A stretch of DNA of 64,000 nucleotides from Chiridota heheva (lineage: Eukaryota; Echinodermata; Holothuroidea; Apodida; Chiridotidae): assembly GCA_020152595.1 (NCBI GenBank), contig JAIGNY010004485.1, positions 288,501 through 352,500 of the forward strand, in the 5' to 3' direction. Positions within the stretch are counted from its first letter, which is position 1; the number at the start of each line of letters is the position of its first letter. The position numbers were made by a program, and so were the translations under genes. Below the pieces are notes generated by a model, which ran no database searches, was not told where the DNA came from, and saw only the letters and a program-made list of their open reading frames with translations. This document shows, one piece after another, positions 24,801-36,800 of the stretch.

Positions 24801-27800
24801 TTGATATTTGGGCTCCCCTTGACATGATAGGGCAGGGCATTCCAGAGAACTGGCACAGCATAAGCAAACATTCTCTCACCAAACCTTTTGTTAACACGAG
24901 GGACAGCCAATAAATTTGCTGACGCAGAACGAAGGGAGCGACTGGGACAATAAAGGGAAACCAAATCAATAAGATAATGAGGTGCATTGCCTATCAGACA
25001 CTTAAAGATAAAACATAAAACTTTGAATTTAATCCTATAGACTACAGGGAGCCAATATAAATTCTGTAAGATAGGGTGATATGGGCACGGCGAGGTGACT
25101 TAGAGACAATCCTGGCAGCCCTGTTTTGAACAAGTTGAGGTTTACGCAGTGTACTATCAGGAATGCCAGCCAGAAGGGAATCAGCATAGCCTAACTGCGA
25201 TAATACAAGAGATACCATGAGTTTGGCACATGTATCATCATTAAGATAGTACCTTATTTTCAAAATCGAGCGTAAATGAAAATAAGCCGACTTTACAACT
25301 TTGTTTACATGATGGGCCATTGACATGTTAGAGTCAAAAATGGCTCCTAATGTCTTAACTTTCACAGACGGTAGAATGGCCTTATCCCCAACAACTACAC
25401 TGGGGTGAAAACGTTTAACATGGTCACTAGAAGAGGGAGAAGTGATTACTATGAACTCACTGGAAGCATGTAAATACTAAACAAAAGGGGTCCTAAGACC
25501 GAACCCTGAGGGACACCTGTCACAAGATGGCCAGGATTAGAACACACACCATTGATACGCGTACTTTGTTGCCGGTCTATTAGGTAGAAACGCATCCATT
25601 GCAGAACAAGACCAGAAATACGACATCTTGACCGCAACCTGTCTAATAACATTTGATGATTGATAGTATCAAATGCAGAGCTAAGATCAATCAAGACCTG
25701 TAATACACCCTCACCCCTGTCCAGGACAGAGTCAATGTCATTCTTTACTCTGAGAAGAGCAGTTTCTGTGCTATGGTTTGGTCGGTAAGCACTCTGGAAT
25801 GGATCCAACAGATTTTGGTTGATCAGGAATGTCATTATTTGTTTTGCAATGATCTTTTCAAAAATTTAGAAAACAAATGGCATGTTGGAGATAGGTCTGT
25901 AATTCTTGAGTTGCCCAGGATCAAGACAATTCTCTTTCAGTATTGGAGTAACAACTGCATTTTTTGAGCATTCGGGTACAACTCCGCTCGCAAGTGAATC
26001 ATTAATAGAATCCTGTAAAATTGGAATGACCTTGTCAAGAATAACATCTTCCTTAAGCAGCCATACTGGTATAGGATCCAACGAGGGAGATTTGGAAGGG
26101 GCTTTCAAGATAGTCTCCTGCGGATCACTCTGAGAAATTAAATGAAAACTTGTGAGTCTTGCATCCTCAAGCAAAAATCATTGGTTGGGGGTTCAGAATC
26201 CAATGTAACTGATGGTAGAGATTCACAAAGTTTAGCAATCTTTTCCTGAAAAAAGTTGGCAAATCTATTGGCAAGATCTTTTGCATCATCAAATTCAGGA
26301 AGATGCACTTTCTGGCTATGGGTAAGCATATTTGTCAGTCTAAACCTATCCCTTGGAGTGGCATCTTAAAAGATTTTTGATAATATGCTCATTTGGCGAT
26401 ATTAATGGTTTTCACAATCAGACGGCATTGAAAATGGTACATCTGTTTGTCAAGTTCAAGACCAGACTTCAGCCATTTTCTTTCCAGTTGCCTTCTCTTT
26501 TTCCTCTCATTGTGCACATCAGTAGTGTACCAGGGATTACTTCTGGGGCGACGTGATTTGGAAATAACTTCTGGGGCATGATCATCAGAGACTTTTGCAA
26601 GTACTGCATTATATGCATCAAAATGCTTATCACTTGTTATAGCAAGAACCTCAGCAATATCACTTGCAAAGTGTTCCGGATTAACTTTCCTAAATTTGCG
26701 GACATATTATGGAATGGCTTAAGATGTGGGCCTTTCCATATAAAGGGTACACATCACGGGATAGTGGTCACACTGTTCATGTAATTTGAACAGAAACATT
26801 GTTAACCAGACTGCTGTTCTGCCGTGTAATAATAAGATCCAATGTGTGACCTAGCTTGTGAGTGGGGGAAGTCACATGTTGAACCAAGCTCATGGATTCC
26901 AGAATAGAATTGAATTGTCTGGCATCCTTATTTGTAGGATCATCAAGGTGCAAATTGAAATATCCAGTGATTAACAGTTCTTCAGTAGAAAGAATAAATT
27001 CACTAAGACATTTTTCAAATTCCTCAAGAAATTCAGTTGTAGTGAAATTATTAGGAGATGATGGTGGTGGCCTGTAAATAATGAGGCAATTTAGAGATTG
27101 ATCCCTTTTGAGAACTGTTTGTAAATGTTCAAAAGTTCTAAACTTCATCAGTGCTCTGCATTTTTTAATATTTAAGGTATGCCTATGCAGCAAGCAGATC
27201 ACATGTAGGCCATTCTCACTTTGTGGAAAGAGACTTATTTGTAAACAATTATTTTGCAGTATAGGAATATTTGGAAGTTATGTCGTCATAGATTTTGTAT
27301 TGTATACTTGCATACATTTCTTTGCTGTTCCAGGGAGAATGCCAGAACTTGGTATACTGACAGTCAGCGCTTAATTCATAGTCCATTTTGGAATGACCGG
27401 CACAAAACTAGTTTGTACAAATGTACACTGCAGCAGTTTGTTATGCTATGGTGTATTGTGCAAATCCCATCTTTCCCTCTGGGGAGGTGTCCTCATTTAC
27501 CACATTGATGGGATATGGAATCCCTAATATGTGGTATATCACAAGTTTTGAAAAGTTTGGTACCTGTTAAATATAATGAAAATGTACCCCCCTTTTAAAG
27601 GAGAAAATTATGGCAGTTGTATGAAACCTGTATGAAATATTAGTGGATGTTGTAATTACAATTAATAAATAGTAACTGTTTCCAGCTTTCTGATTGGCTT
27701 AAAGGTGGTCTCGAATACATTCGAGACCAGCAAGATGTACATTAGGGGAATAATGATGATCAATTTTGTCCATATATTAACACCCTTATTAAGCATAATA

Positions 27801-30800
27801 AATGTACATCATCCTGGGTCCCAAATGGCACAATTGTAGATTTGTAGTTACTCTGTTTGGCTAATTGATGGTCTGGAATACGTTTGAGAACAGACTGACC
27901 TGTGTGGCAGTTCATGATATATGTGCCCCTTGGAAAAATATTGGCCTACATTGGCAAAATAATGAAAAGTATATCCAAGGATATACAACGAAATATAAGA
28001 AAATGAATGAGAAAAATAAACCAACCACAAAATTCTAGCCACAACAATCATGACTCTCATGAGTCTCAATCAACAGCTCTGGCTTTGATTCAAGAACAGT
28101 CTTTTATAGAAACCATTCTTAATTAATTTATAAAAAGCTAAAATGAGGATTATTAGATTATTTGCCACCCTTCCTCTACTGATCAGAACAGAAATTTAAA
28201 AGCCTTGCAAAGTCAATATTTGGCCCCCAAGTGGTTAAATGCTTTAACGTTTACTGACACTGTTATCAAAAATACCTCAAATTGTAGATATGTAACACTA
28301 TGCATTTGTATTTAATAGTCTGACAGCCCGCCGTGCATACACTGTGCATGTATCAAAACGTTACAGAATGTATTGTTAGCCTAGCCTATTTTGGTCACAA
28401 AACAAATGAGCAACCAACTAACGTTAGCCAATTAAACCTAAATTCAACATCGCAAACTTTCTACATTTCTTCAAAAGAGGCCTAAAAATAAACCTACATT
28501 TATCATTCGAGTCTTACCTTGATTACTAATTCATCTGTGGCTGTTTATACTTTTCCAAGACCTTGTTTTTCAACTTTGTTCTAAATGTTCAGAGTGCTAG
28601 TCTTGTTTCACGATACAGTTTTAATTGTCTGTCAAAACTTGCTAACCTATGACCTGCCCATTTTAATGTATTTCTTTATTATTGTTTGGAAACAATGAAC
28701 AGCTTCTTGCAGTTGTACGAAAGTAATATGAAAAAGACGCTGAGAACAAATATGTGTTTTGTTTCATTAAGTTTGGCGAGTAACTTTAATCTGTACGGTC
28801 AGATCTTTGACTGGTCAGTTGGTCGTTGCAACAAAAAATTAAGAAACGTTTAACTAAATGATGTCACATTTAGTGTTAGAATATTAAAAGTGATCAAAAT
28901 AAATTGCCTTTTTTTTTCAATAATTTAACCTAAAAAATTAGATATTTATGAATGGTGATAAAAGCGAGGGTAGCCGGTCTCAAATGATATTTAAGACCGT
29001 GGATGATGTCAATGGTAGGGCCAGCAGACCTTGGCTATCGCCTCGATCCACTCAAACCCTGCGATGATGTCATCCTTGGGTTTTAAATGGCATTTGAGAC
29101 CGGCCACCCTTGCATGTATCCCCTAAGTAATTTGTTCCCATAATTATCTTTTCTGCCATATAGGTTGATTGTTCAGTGGCATGCCTGGAAAGTATGCAGC
29201 GTGGGGACACATTATTTCCTGAAATAATCTTTGCTCAAATAAAGAAAAACCATTTTTTGAAGATATGCTTTATAATGTTGTTCATTCATAATCGTTTGTC
29301 ATCTAATTACAAGATATTCAGCTATGGTAATTGCTTGCAAAGACCTCTTATGTCTCACAGAACATTCTTATTCTTTAAGTTCCTTTTCTTTAAAGGTGTT
29401 TTTATTGAAAGAAATGGTGACATTTCATGAAAGCAGACTGTAATAATTTAATATCTAGATATAATTGCCTCAAACTAGTCTCTTACATGTATTACCCACT
29501 GTTATTTATCATCTTACATTATGCACAAAAAGCTGTTATGATATAAGCAATTAATTGAATCAACTTTAATGTGTTGTACAGTGTATCTTTAATATGCGTT
29601 GCATATAACCAAGGTCACTTTAAATCTTTATCACAAAATTGTACTTGACCCACAAAATAAAAGTATTTATATTTCTGAAGATATTTAGCCATTTATTAGA
29701 AAAGTTGTGTTTGTGATCTACTGCATGCCTCATTATCAGTGTACATAGATAAACTAAGTATATCTTTATTTGCATATAGAATAATGCAAGAAAATTATGA
29801 ATAATGAAGGAAAATAATACTTGAAGAAAATTGTTGCTTATTTGATCTCCTGTGAGACGAGAGATCATCTTAACTGTAGTACTTGCTTAGAGGTATTAAA
29901 GACTTACATATTTCAAGCAGCACTTGAACAATATGAGAACACTGATTTGTTACTGTTGTTGATTATGTCACCCATATCATACTTGTAAAGGCAAGTAAAA
30001 GTAAATGGGATAGCATTGAGATCACACCAATGTGTGTAACAAAGATTTTGAATATTATATGGTTGAGGATAGGTTTCCTTGAAAACCAGCTCAAGTTAAA
30101 GAAAAGTACTGTAGCTTCATAATATCTTTATGCAGCTATGAAGTTATGTAGCTATGAGTTGAGCTATGAGTTGAGGCTTCTGAGCTTATGTCAAGGTTTT
30201 TTCTTTCAAACTTTGTCAAATATGCAAATTGTTTGATTTATGTAGCACAAATTATGCAGATTACACATTTCACTTGGGATGATATCATTTTGATCCGAAA
30301 ATAATACATGTTTATCCTATATGATCAAGGACATAATAGTCATGAAGGTGTTCATAATCATGTCAAGGAGACATTGAGGCCTAAAATAAAATTGTTTGTT
30401 TGCCCTCCTCCGCCACCCCTAACTCACTGAAAAATAGTGGCGACATTTAAAAAGTTTTTTTTTGTTTTTGTTAAATCCCTACGTTTCGTAAAAATTCCTA
30501 CAAAATGGTGCGGCAACCACTTTTGCATTGCCATATTACCCTTCGTGTAGGGAGAAACTGTTTTGGCAAATACGAGCCACGTGATGCAATGTAATTGATC
30601 ATGTGATCATTCTTTCTCCCCTCTGCTCCATGTGCTTCAAAACTGAATGGAATTTAATGAAAGAGAAAAAATGTCAGTCGGCAGTGGGGTAATTATCTTT
30701 AGTGGTGTTCTTGTGTTGAGTGATGGCTATTATGTCGGTCGGCAGTGTGGTAACTATGTTTAGTGGTGTTCTTGTGTTGAGTGATTGCTATTATGTCGGT

Positions 30801-33800
30801 CGGCAGTGTGGTAACTATGTTTAGTGGTGTTGTTGTGTTGAGTGATTGCTATTATGTCAGTCGGCAGTGTGGTTACTATGTTTAGCGGTGTTCTTGTGTT
30901 GAGTGATTGCTATTATGTCAGTCGGCAGTGTGGTAACTATGTTTAGCGGTGTTCTTGTGTTGAGTGATTGCTATTATGTCAGTCGGCAGTGTGGTAACTA
31001 TGTTTAGTAGTGTTCTTGTGTTGAGTGATGGCTATGTTTAGTGGTGTTGTTGTGTTGGAGGAGTCGGTCGGCAGTGTGGTAACTATGTTTATGTTTAGTG
31101 GTGTTCTTGTGTTGAGTGATTGCTATTATGTCGGTCGGCAGTGTGGTAACTATGTTTAGTAGTGTTCTTGTGTTGAGTGATTGCTATTATGTCGCCGGCA
31201 GTGTGGTAATTCTGTTTAGTGGTGTTCTTGTGTAGTGATTGCTATTATGTCAGTTTGCTATTATGTCAGTCGGCAGTGTGGTAACTATGTTTAGTGGTGT
31301 TCTTTGTTGTGTTGTCAGTGAGTTGCTATGTTTAGTAGTGTTCTTGTGTTGAGTGATTGCTATTATGTGAGTCGGCAGTGTGGTAACTATGTTTAGTAGT
31401 GTTCTTGTGTTGAGTGATTGCTATTATGTCGGTCGGCAGTGTGGTAACTATGTTTAGTAGTGTTCTTGTGTTGAGTGATTGCTATTATGTCAGTCGGCAG
31501 TGTGGTAACTATGTTTAGTGGTGTTCTTGTGTTGAGTGATTGCTATTATCGGTCGGCAGTGTGGTAACTATGTTTAGTGGTGTTCTTGTGTTGAGTGTCG
31601 GTCGGCAGTGTGGTAACTATGTTTAGTGGTGTTCTTGTGTTGAGTGATTGCTATTATGTCGGTCGGCAGTGTGGTAACTATGTTTAGTAGTGTTCTTGTG
31701 TTGAGTGATTGCTATTATGTCGATTCGGCAGTGTGGTAATTCTGTTTAGTGGTGTTCTTGTGTTGAGTGATTGCTATTATGTCGGTCGGCAGTGTGGTAA
31801 CTATGTTTAGTGGTGTTCTTGTGTTGAGTGATTGCCATTATGTCGATTCGGCAGTGTGGTAACTATGTTTAGCGGTGTTCTTGTGTTGAGTGATTGCCAT
31901 TATGTCGGCAGTGTGGTAACTATGTTTAGTGGTGTTCTTGTGTTTGGCTTCGGTCGGCAGTGGTAACTATGTTTAGTGGTGTTGTTGTGTTGAGTGATTG
32001 CTATTATGTCGGTCGGCAGTGTGGTAACTATGTTTAGTGGTGTTCTTGTGTTGAGTGATTGCTATTATGTCGGTCAGTGGTAACTATGTTTAGTAGTGTT
32101 CTTGTGTTGAGTGATTGCTATTATGTCGGTCGGCAGTGTGGTAATTCTGTTTAGTGGTGTTCTTGTGTCGAGTGATTGCTATTATGTCGGTCGGCAGTTT
32201 GCTATTATGTCAGTCGGCAGTGTGGTAACTATGTTTAGTGGTGTTCTTGTGTTGAGTGATTGCTATTATGTCAGTCGGCAGTGTGGTAACTATGTTTAGT
32301 AGTGTTCTTGTGTTGAGTGATTGCTATTATGTCGGTCGGCAGTGTGGTAACTATGTTTAGTGGTGTTCTTGTGTTGAGTGATTGCTATTATGTCGGTCGG
32401 CAGTGTGGTAACTATGTTTAGTGGTGTTCTTGTGTTGAGTGATTGCTATTATGTCGGTCAGCAGTGTGGTAACTATGTTTAGCAGTGTTCTTGTGTTGAG
32501 TGATTGCTATTATGTCGGTCGGCAGTGTGGTAACTATGTTTAGTGGTGTTCTTGTGTTGAGTGATTGCTATTATGTCAGTCGGCAGTGTGGTAACTATGT
32601 TTAGTGGTGTTCTTGTGTTGAGTGATTGCTATTATGTCGGTCGGCAGTGTGGTAACTATGTTTAGTGGTGTTCTTGTGTTGGTGATTGCTATTATGTCGG
32701 TCGGCAGTGTGGTAACTATGTTTAGCGGTGTTCTTGTGTTGAGTGATTGCCATTATTATTCGGCAGTGTGGTTACTATGTTTAGCGGTGTTCTTGTGTTG
32801 AGTGGTGCTATTATGTCAGTCGGCAGTGTGGTAACTATGTTTAGCGGTGTTCTTGTGTTGAGTGATTGCTATTATGTCAGTCGGCAGTGTGGTAACTATG
32901 TTTAGCGGTGTTCTTGTGTTGAGTGATTGCTATTATGTCGGTCGGCAGTGTGGTAACTATGTTTAGCGGTGTTCTTGTGTTGAGTGATTGCTATTATGTC
33001 GGTCGGCAGTGTGGTAACTATGTTTAGTAGTGTTCTTGTGTTGAGTGATTGCTATTATGTCAGTCGGCAGTGTGGTAACTATGTTTAGTAGTGTTCTTGT
33101 GTTGAGTGATTGCTATTATGTCAGTCGGCAGTGTGGTAACTATGTTTAGTGGTGTTCTTGTGTTGCGTGATTGCTATTATGTCGGTCGGCAGTGTGGTAA
33201 CTATGTTTAGCGGTGTTCTTGTGTTGAGTGATTGCTATTATGTCAGTCGGCAGTGTGGTAACTATGTTTAGTGGTGTTCTTGTGTTGAGTGATTGCCATT
33301 ATGTCGGTCGGCAGTGTGGTAACTATGTTTAGTAGTGTTCTTGTGTTGAGTGATTGCTATTATGTCAGTCGGCAGTGTGGTTACTATGTTTAGCGGTGTT
33401 CTTGTGTTGAGTGATTGCTATTATGTCAGTCGGCAGTGTGGTAACTATGTTTAGCGGTGTTCTTGTGTTGAGTGATTGCTATTATGTCAGTCGGCAGTGT
33501 GGTAACTATGTTTAGTAGTGTTCTTGTGTTGAGTGATGGCTATTATGTCGGTCGGCAGTGGTAACTATGTTTAGTGGTGTTGTTGTGTTGAGTGATTGCT
33601 ATTATGTCGGTCGGCAGTGTGGTAACTATGTTTAGCGGTGTTCTTGTGTTGAGTGATTGCTATTATGTCGGTCGGCAGTGTGGTAACTATGTTTAGTAGT
33701 GTTCTTGTGTTGAGTGATTGCTATTATGTCGGTCGGCAGTGTGGTAATTCTGTTTAGTGGTGTTCTTGTGTTGATTGTTGAGTCGGTCGGCAGGTTGCTA

Positions 33801-36800
33801 TTATGTCAGTCGGCAGTGTGGTAACTATGTTTAGTGGTGTTCTTGTGTTGAGTGATTGCTATTATGTCAGTCGGCAGTGTGGTAACTATGTTTAGTAGTG
33901 TTCTTGTGTTGAGTGATTGCTATTATGTCGATTCGGCAGTGTGGTAACTATGTTTAGTGGTGTTCTTGTGTTGAGTGATTGCTATTATGTCGGTCGGCAG
34001 TGTGGTAACTATGTTTAGTGGTGTTCTTGTGTTGAGTGATTGCTATTATGTCGGTCGGCAGTGTGGTAACTATGTTTAGTAGTGTTCTTGTGTTGAGTGA
34101 TTGCTATTATGTCGGCCGGCAGTGTGGTAACCTATGTTTAGTGGTGTTCTTGTGTTGAGTGATTGTTCTTGTAACTATGTTTTAGTGGTGTTCTTGTTGA
34201 TGATTGCTATTATGTCGGTCAGCGCAGTGTGGTAACTATGTTTAGTGGTGTTCTTGTGTTGAGTGATTGCTATTATGTCAGTCGGCAGTGTGGTAACTAT
34301 GTTTAGTGGTGTTCTTGTGTTGAGTGATTGCTATTATGTCGGTCGGCAGTGTGGTAACTATGTTTAGTGGTGTTCTTGTGTTGAGTGATTGCTATTATGT
34401 CGGTCAGCAGTGTGGTAACTATGTTTAGCGGTGTTCTTGTGTTGAGTGATTGCCATTATGTCGGTCGGCAGTGTGGTAACTATGTTTAGCGGTGTTCTTG
34501 TGTTGAGTGATTGCTATTATGTCGGTCGGCAGTGTGGTAACTATGTTTAGCGGTGTTCTTGTGTTGAGTGATTGCTATTATGTCAGTCGGCAGTGTGGTA
34601 ACTATGTTTAGTAGTGTTCTTGTGTTGAGTGATTGCTATTATGTCGGTCGGCAGTGTGGTAACTATGTTTAGTAGTGTTCTTGTGTTGAGTGATTGCTAT
34701 TATGTCGGTCGGCAGTGTGGTAACTATGTTTAGTAGTGTTCTTGTGTTGAGTGATTGCTATTATGTCGAGTCGGCAGTGTGGTAACTATGTTTAGTAGTG
34801 TTCTTGTGTTGAGTGATTGCTATTATGTCGGTCGGCAGTGTGGTAACTATGTTTAGTGGTGTTCTTGTGTTGAGTGATTGCTATTATGTCGAGTCGGCAG
34901 TGTGGTAACTATGTTTAGTGGTGTTCTTGTGTTGAGTGATTGCTATTATGTCAGTCGGCAGTGTGGTAACTATGTTTAGTGGTGTTCTTGTGTTGAGTGA
35001 TTGCTATTATGTCAGTCGGCAGTGTGGTAACTATGTTTAGTAGTGTTCTTGTGTTGGTGATTGCTATTATGTCAGTCGGCAGTGTGGTTACTATGTTTAG
35101 CGGTGTTCTTGTGTTGAGTGATTGCTATTATGTCGGTCGGCAGTGTGGTAACTATGTTTAGCAGTGTTCTTGTGTTGAGTGATTGCTATTATGTCAGTCG
35201 GCAGTGTGGTAACTATGTTTAGTAGTGTTCTTGTGTTGAGTGATTGCTATTATGTCAGTCGGCAGTGTGGTACTATGTTTAGCAGTGTTCTTGTGTTGAG
35301 TGATTGCTTTATGTGGTGGCAGTGTGGTTACTATGTTTAGTGGTGTTCTTGTGTTGAGTGATTGCTATTATGTCGGGTCGGCAGTGTGGTAACTATGTTT
35401 AGTGGTGTTCTTGTGTTGAGTGATTGCTATTATGTCGGTCGGCAGTGTGGTAACTATGTTTAGTAGTGTTCTTGTGTTGAGTGATTGCTATTATGTCGGT
35501 CGGCAGTGTGGTAACTATGTTTAGTAGTGTTCTTGTGTTGAGTGATTGCTATTATGTCAGTCGGCAGTGTGGTAACTATGTTTAGTGGTGTTCTTGTGTT
35601 GAGTGATTGCTATTATGTCGGTCGGCAGTGTGGTAACTATGTTTAGTGGTGTTCTTGTGTTGAGTGATTGCTATTATGTCGGTCGGCAGTGTGGTAACTA
35701 TGTTTAGTGGTGTTCTTGTGTTGAGTGATTGCTATTATGTCGGTCGGCAGTGTGGTAACTATGTTTAGTGGTGTTCTTGTGTTGAGTGATTGCTATTATG
35801 TCGGTCGGCAGTGTGGTAACTATGTTTAGTGGTGTTCTTGTGTTGAGTGATTGCTATTATGTCGGATTCGGCAGTGTGGTAACTATGTTTAGTGGTGTTC
35901 TTGTGTTGAGTGATTGCTATTATGTCGGTCGGCAGTGTGGTAACTATGTTTAGTAGTGTTCTTGTGTTGAGTGATTGCTATTATGTCGGTCGGCAGTGTG
36001 GTAACTATGTTTAGTAGTGTTCTTGTGTTGAGTGATTGCGATTATTATGTGTGGGTCGGCAGTGTGGTAACTATGTTTAGTAGTGTTCTTGTGTTGAGTG
36101 ATTGCCATTATGTCGGTCGGCAGTGTGGTAACTATGTTTAGCGGTGTTCTTGTGTTGAGTGATTGCTATTATGTCGGTCGGCAGTGTGGTAACTATGTTT
36201 AGTGGTGTTCTTGTGTTGAGTGATTGCCATTATGTCGGTCGGCAGTGTGGTAACTATGTTTAGTGGTGTTCTTGTGTTGAGTGATTGCTATTAACTTCAT
36301 TTGCTGATGTATACATAAAATGATAGTTGATGAAGACGATATCCATACAGAGGTCCAAATTGCAAAAAGAATAAATTTTTTCTGCCCGCCCCTCTCTTTT
36401 TTTTACAAGAAAGGGTAAACAAACAAGTTTTTTCAGGCCTTATACAGTTCTGTTTGTTGTGTTGGCCATTCATTGTGAATTTCCAATGCTTGCAGATGCT
36501 TATTTGGCTTTACAGCTATATATTTAATTAACTTGACAATATCCCCAATCTTTGTACAGCCATAGCTCAGAATATATGAAATTGTTTTACAAAATGTAAA
36601 GACTGTACCACTCTATTTGTAGAATCTGTTCAACACACTGTATGATTATAACAAATATTTGTGAGGTGCCCTTAGTCCCCAAACTGTTCTACCTCATAGC
36701 GTACAATATCATTCATTTTGGCCAATGAGAATATGACATCAATACCACAACAAAGATATTTGCCATATTTACATTCATTATCTCAACTTCTTCTCCATTT

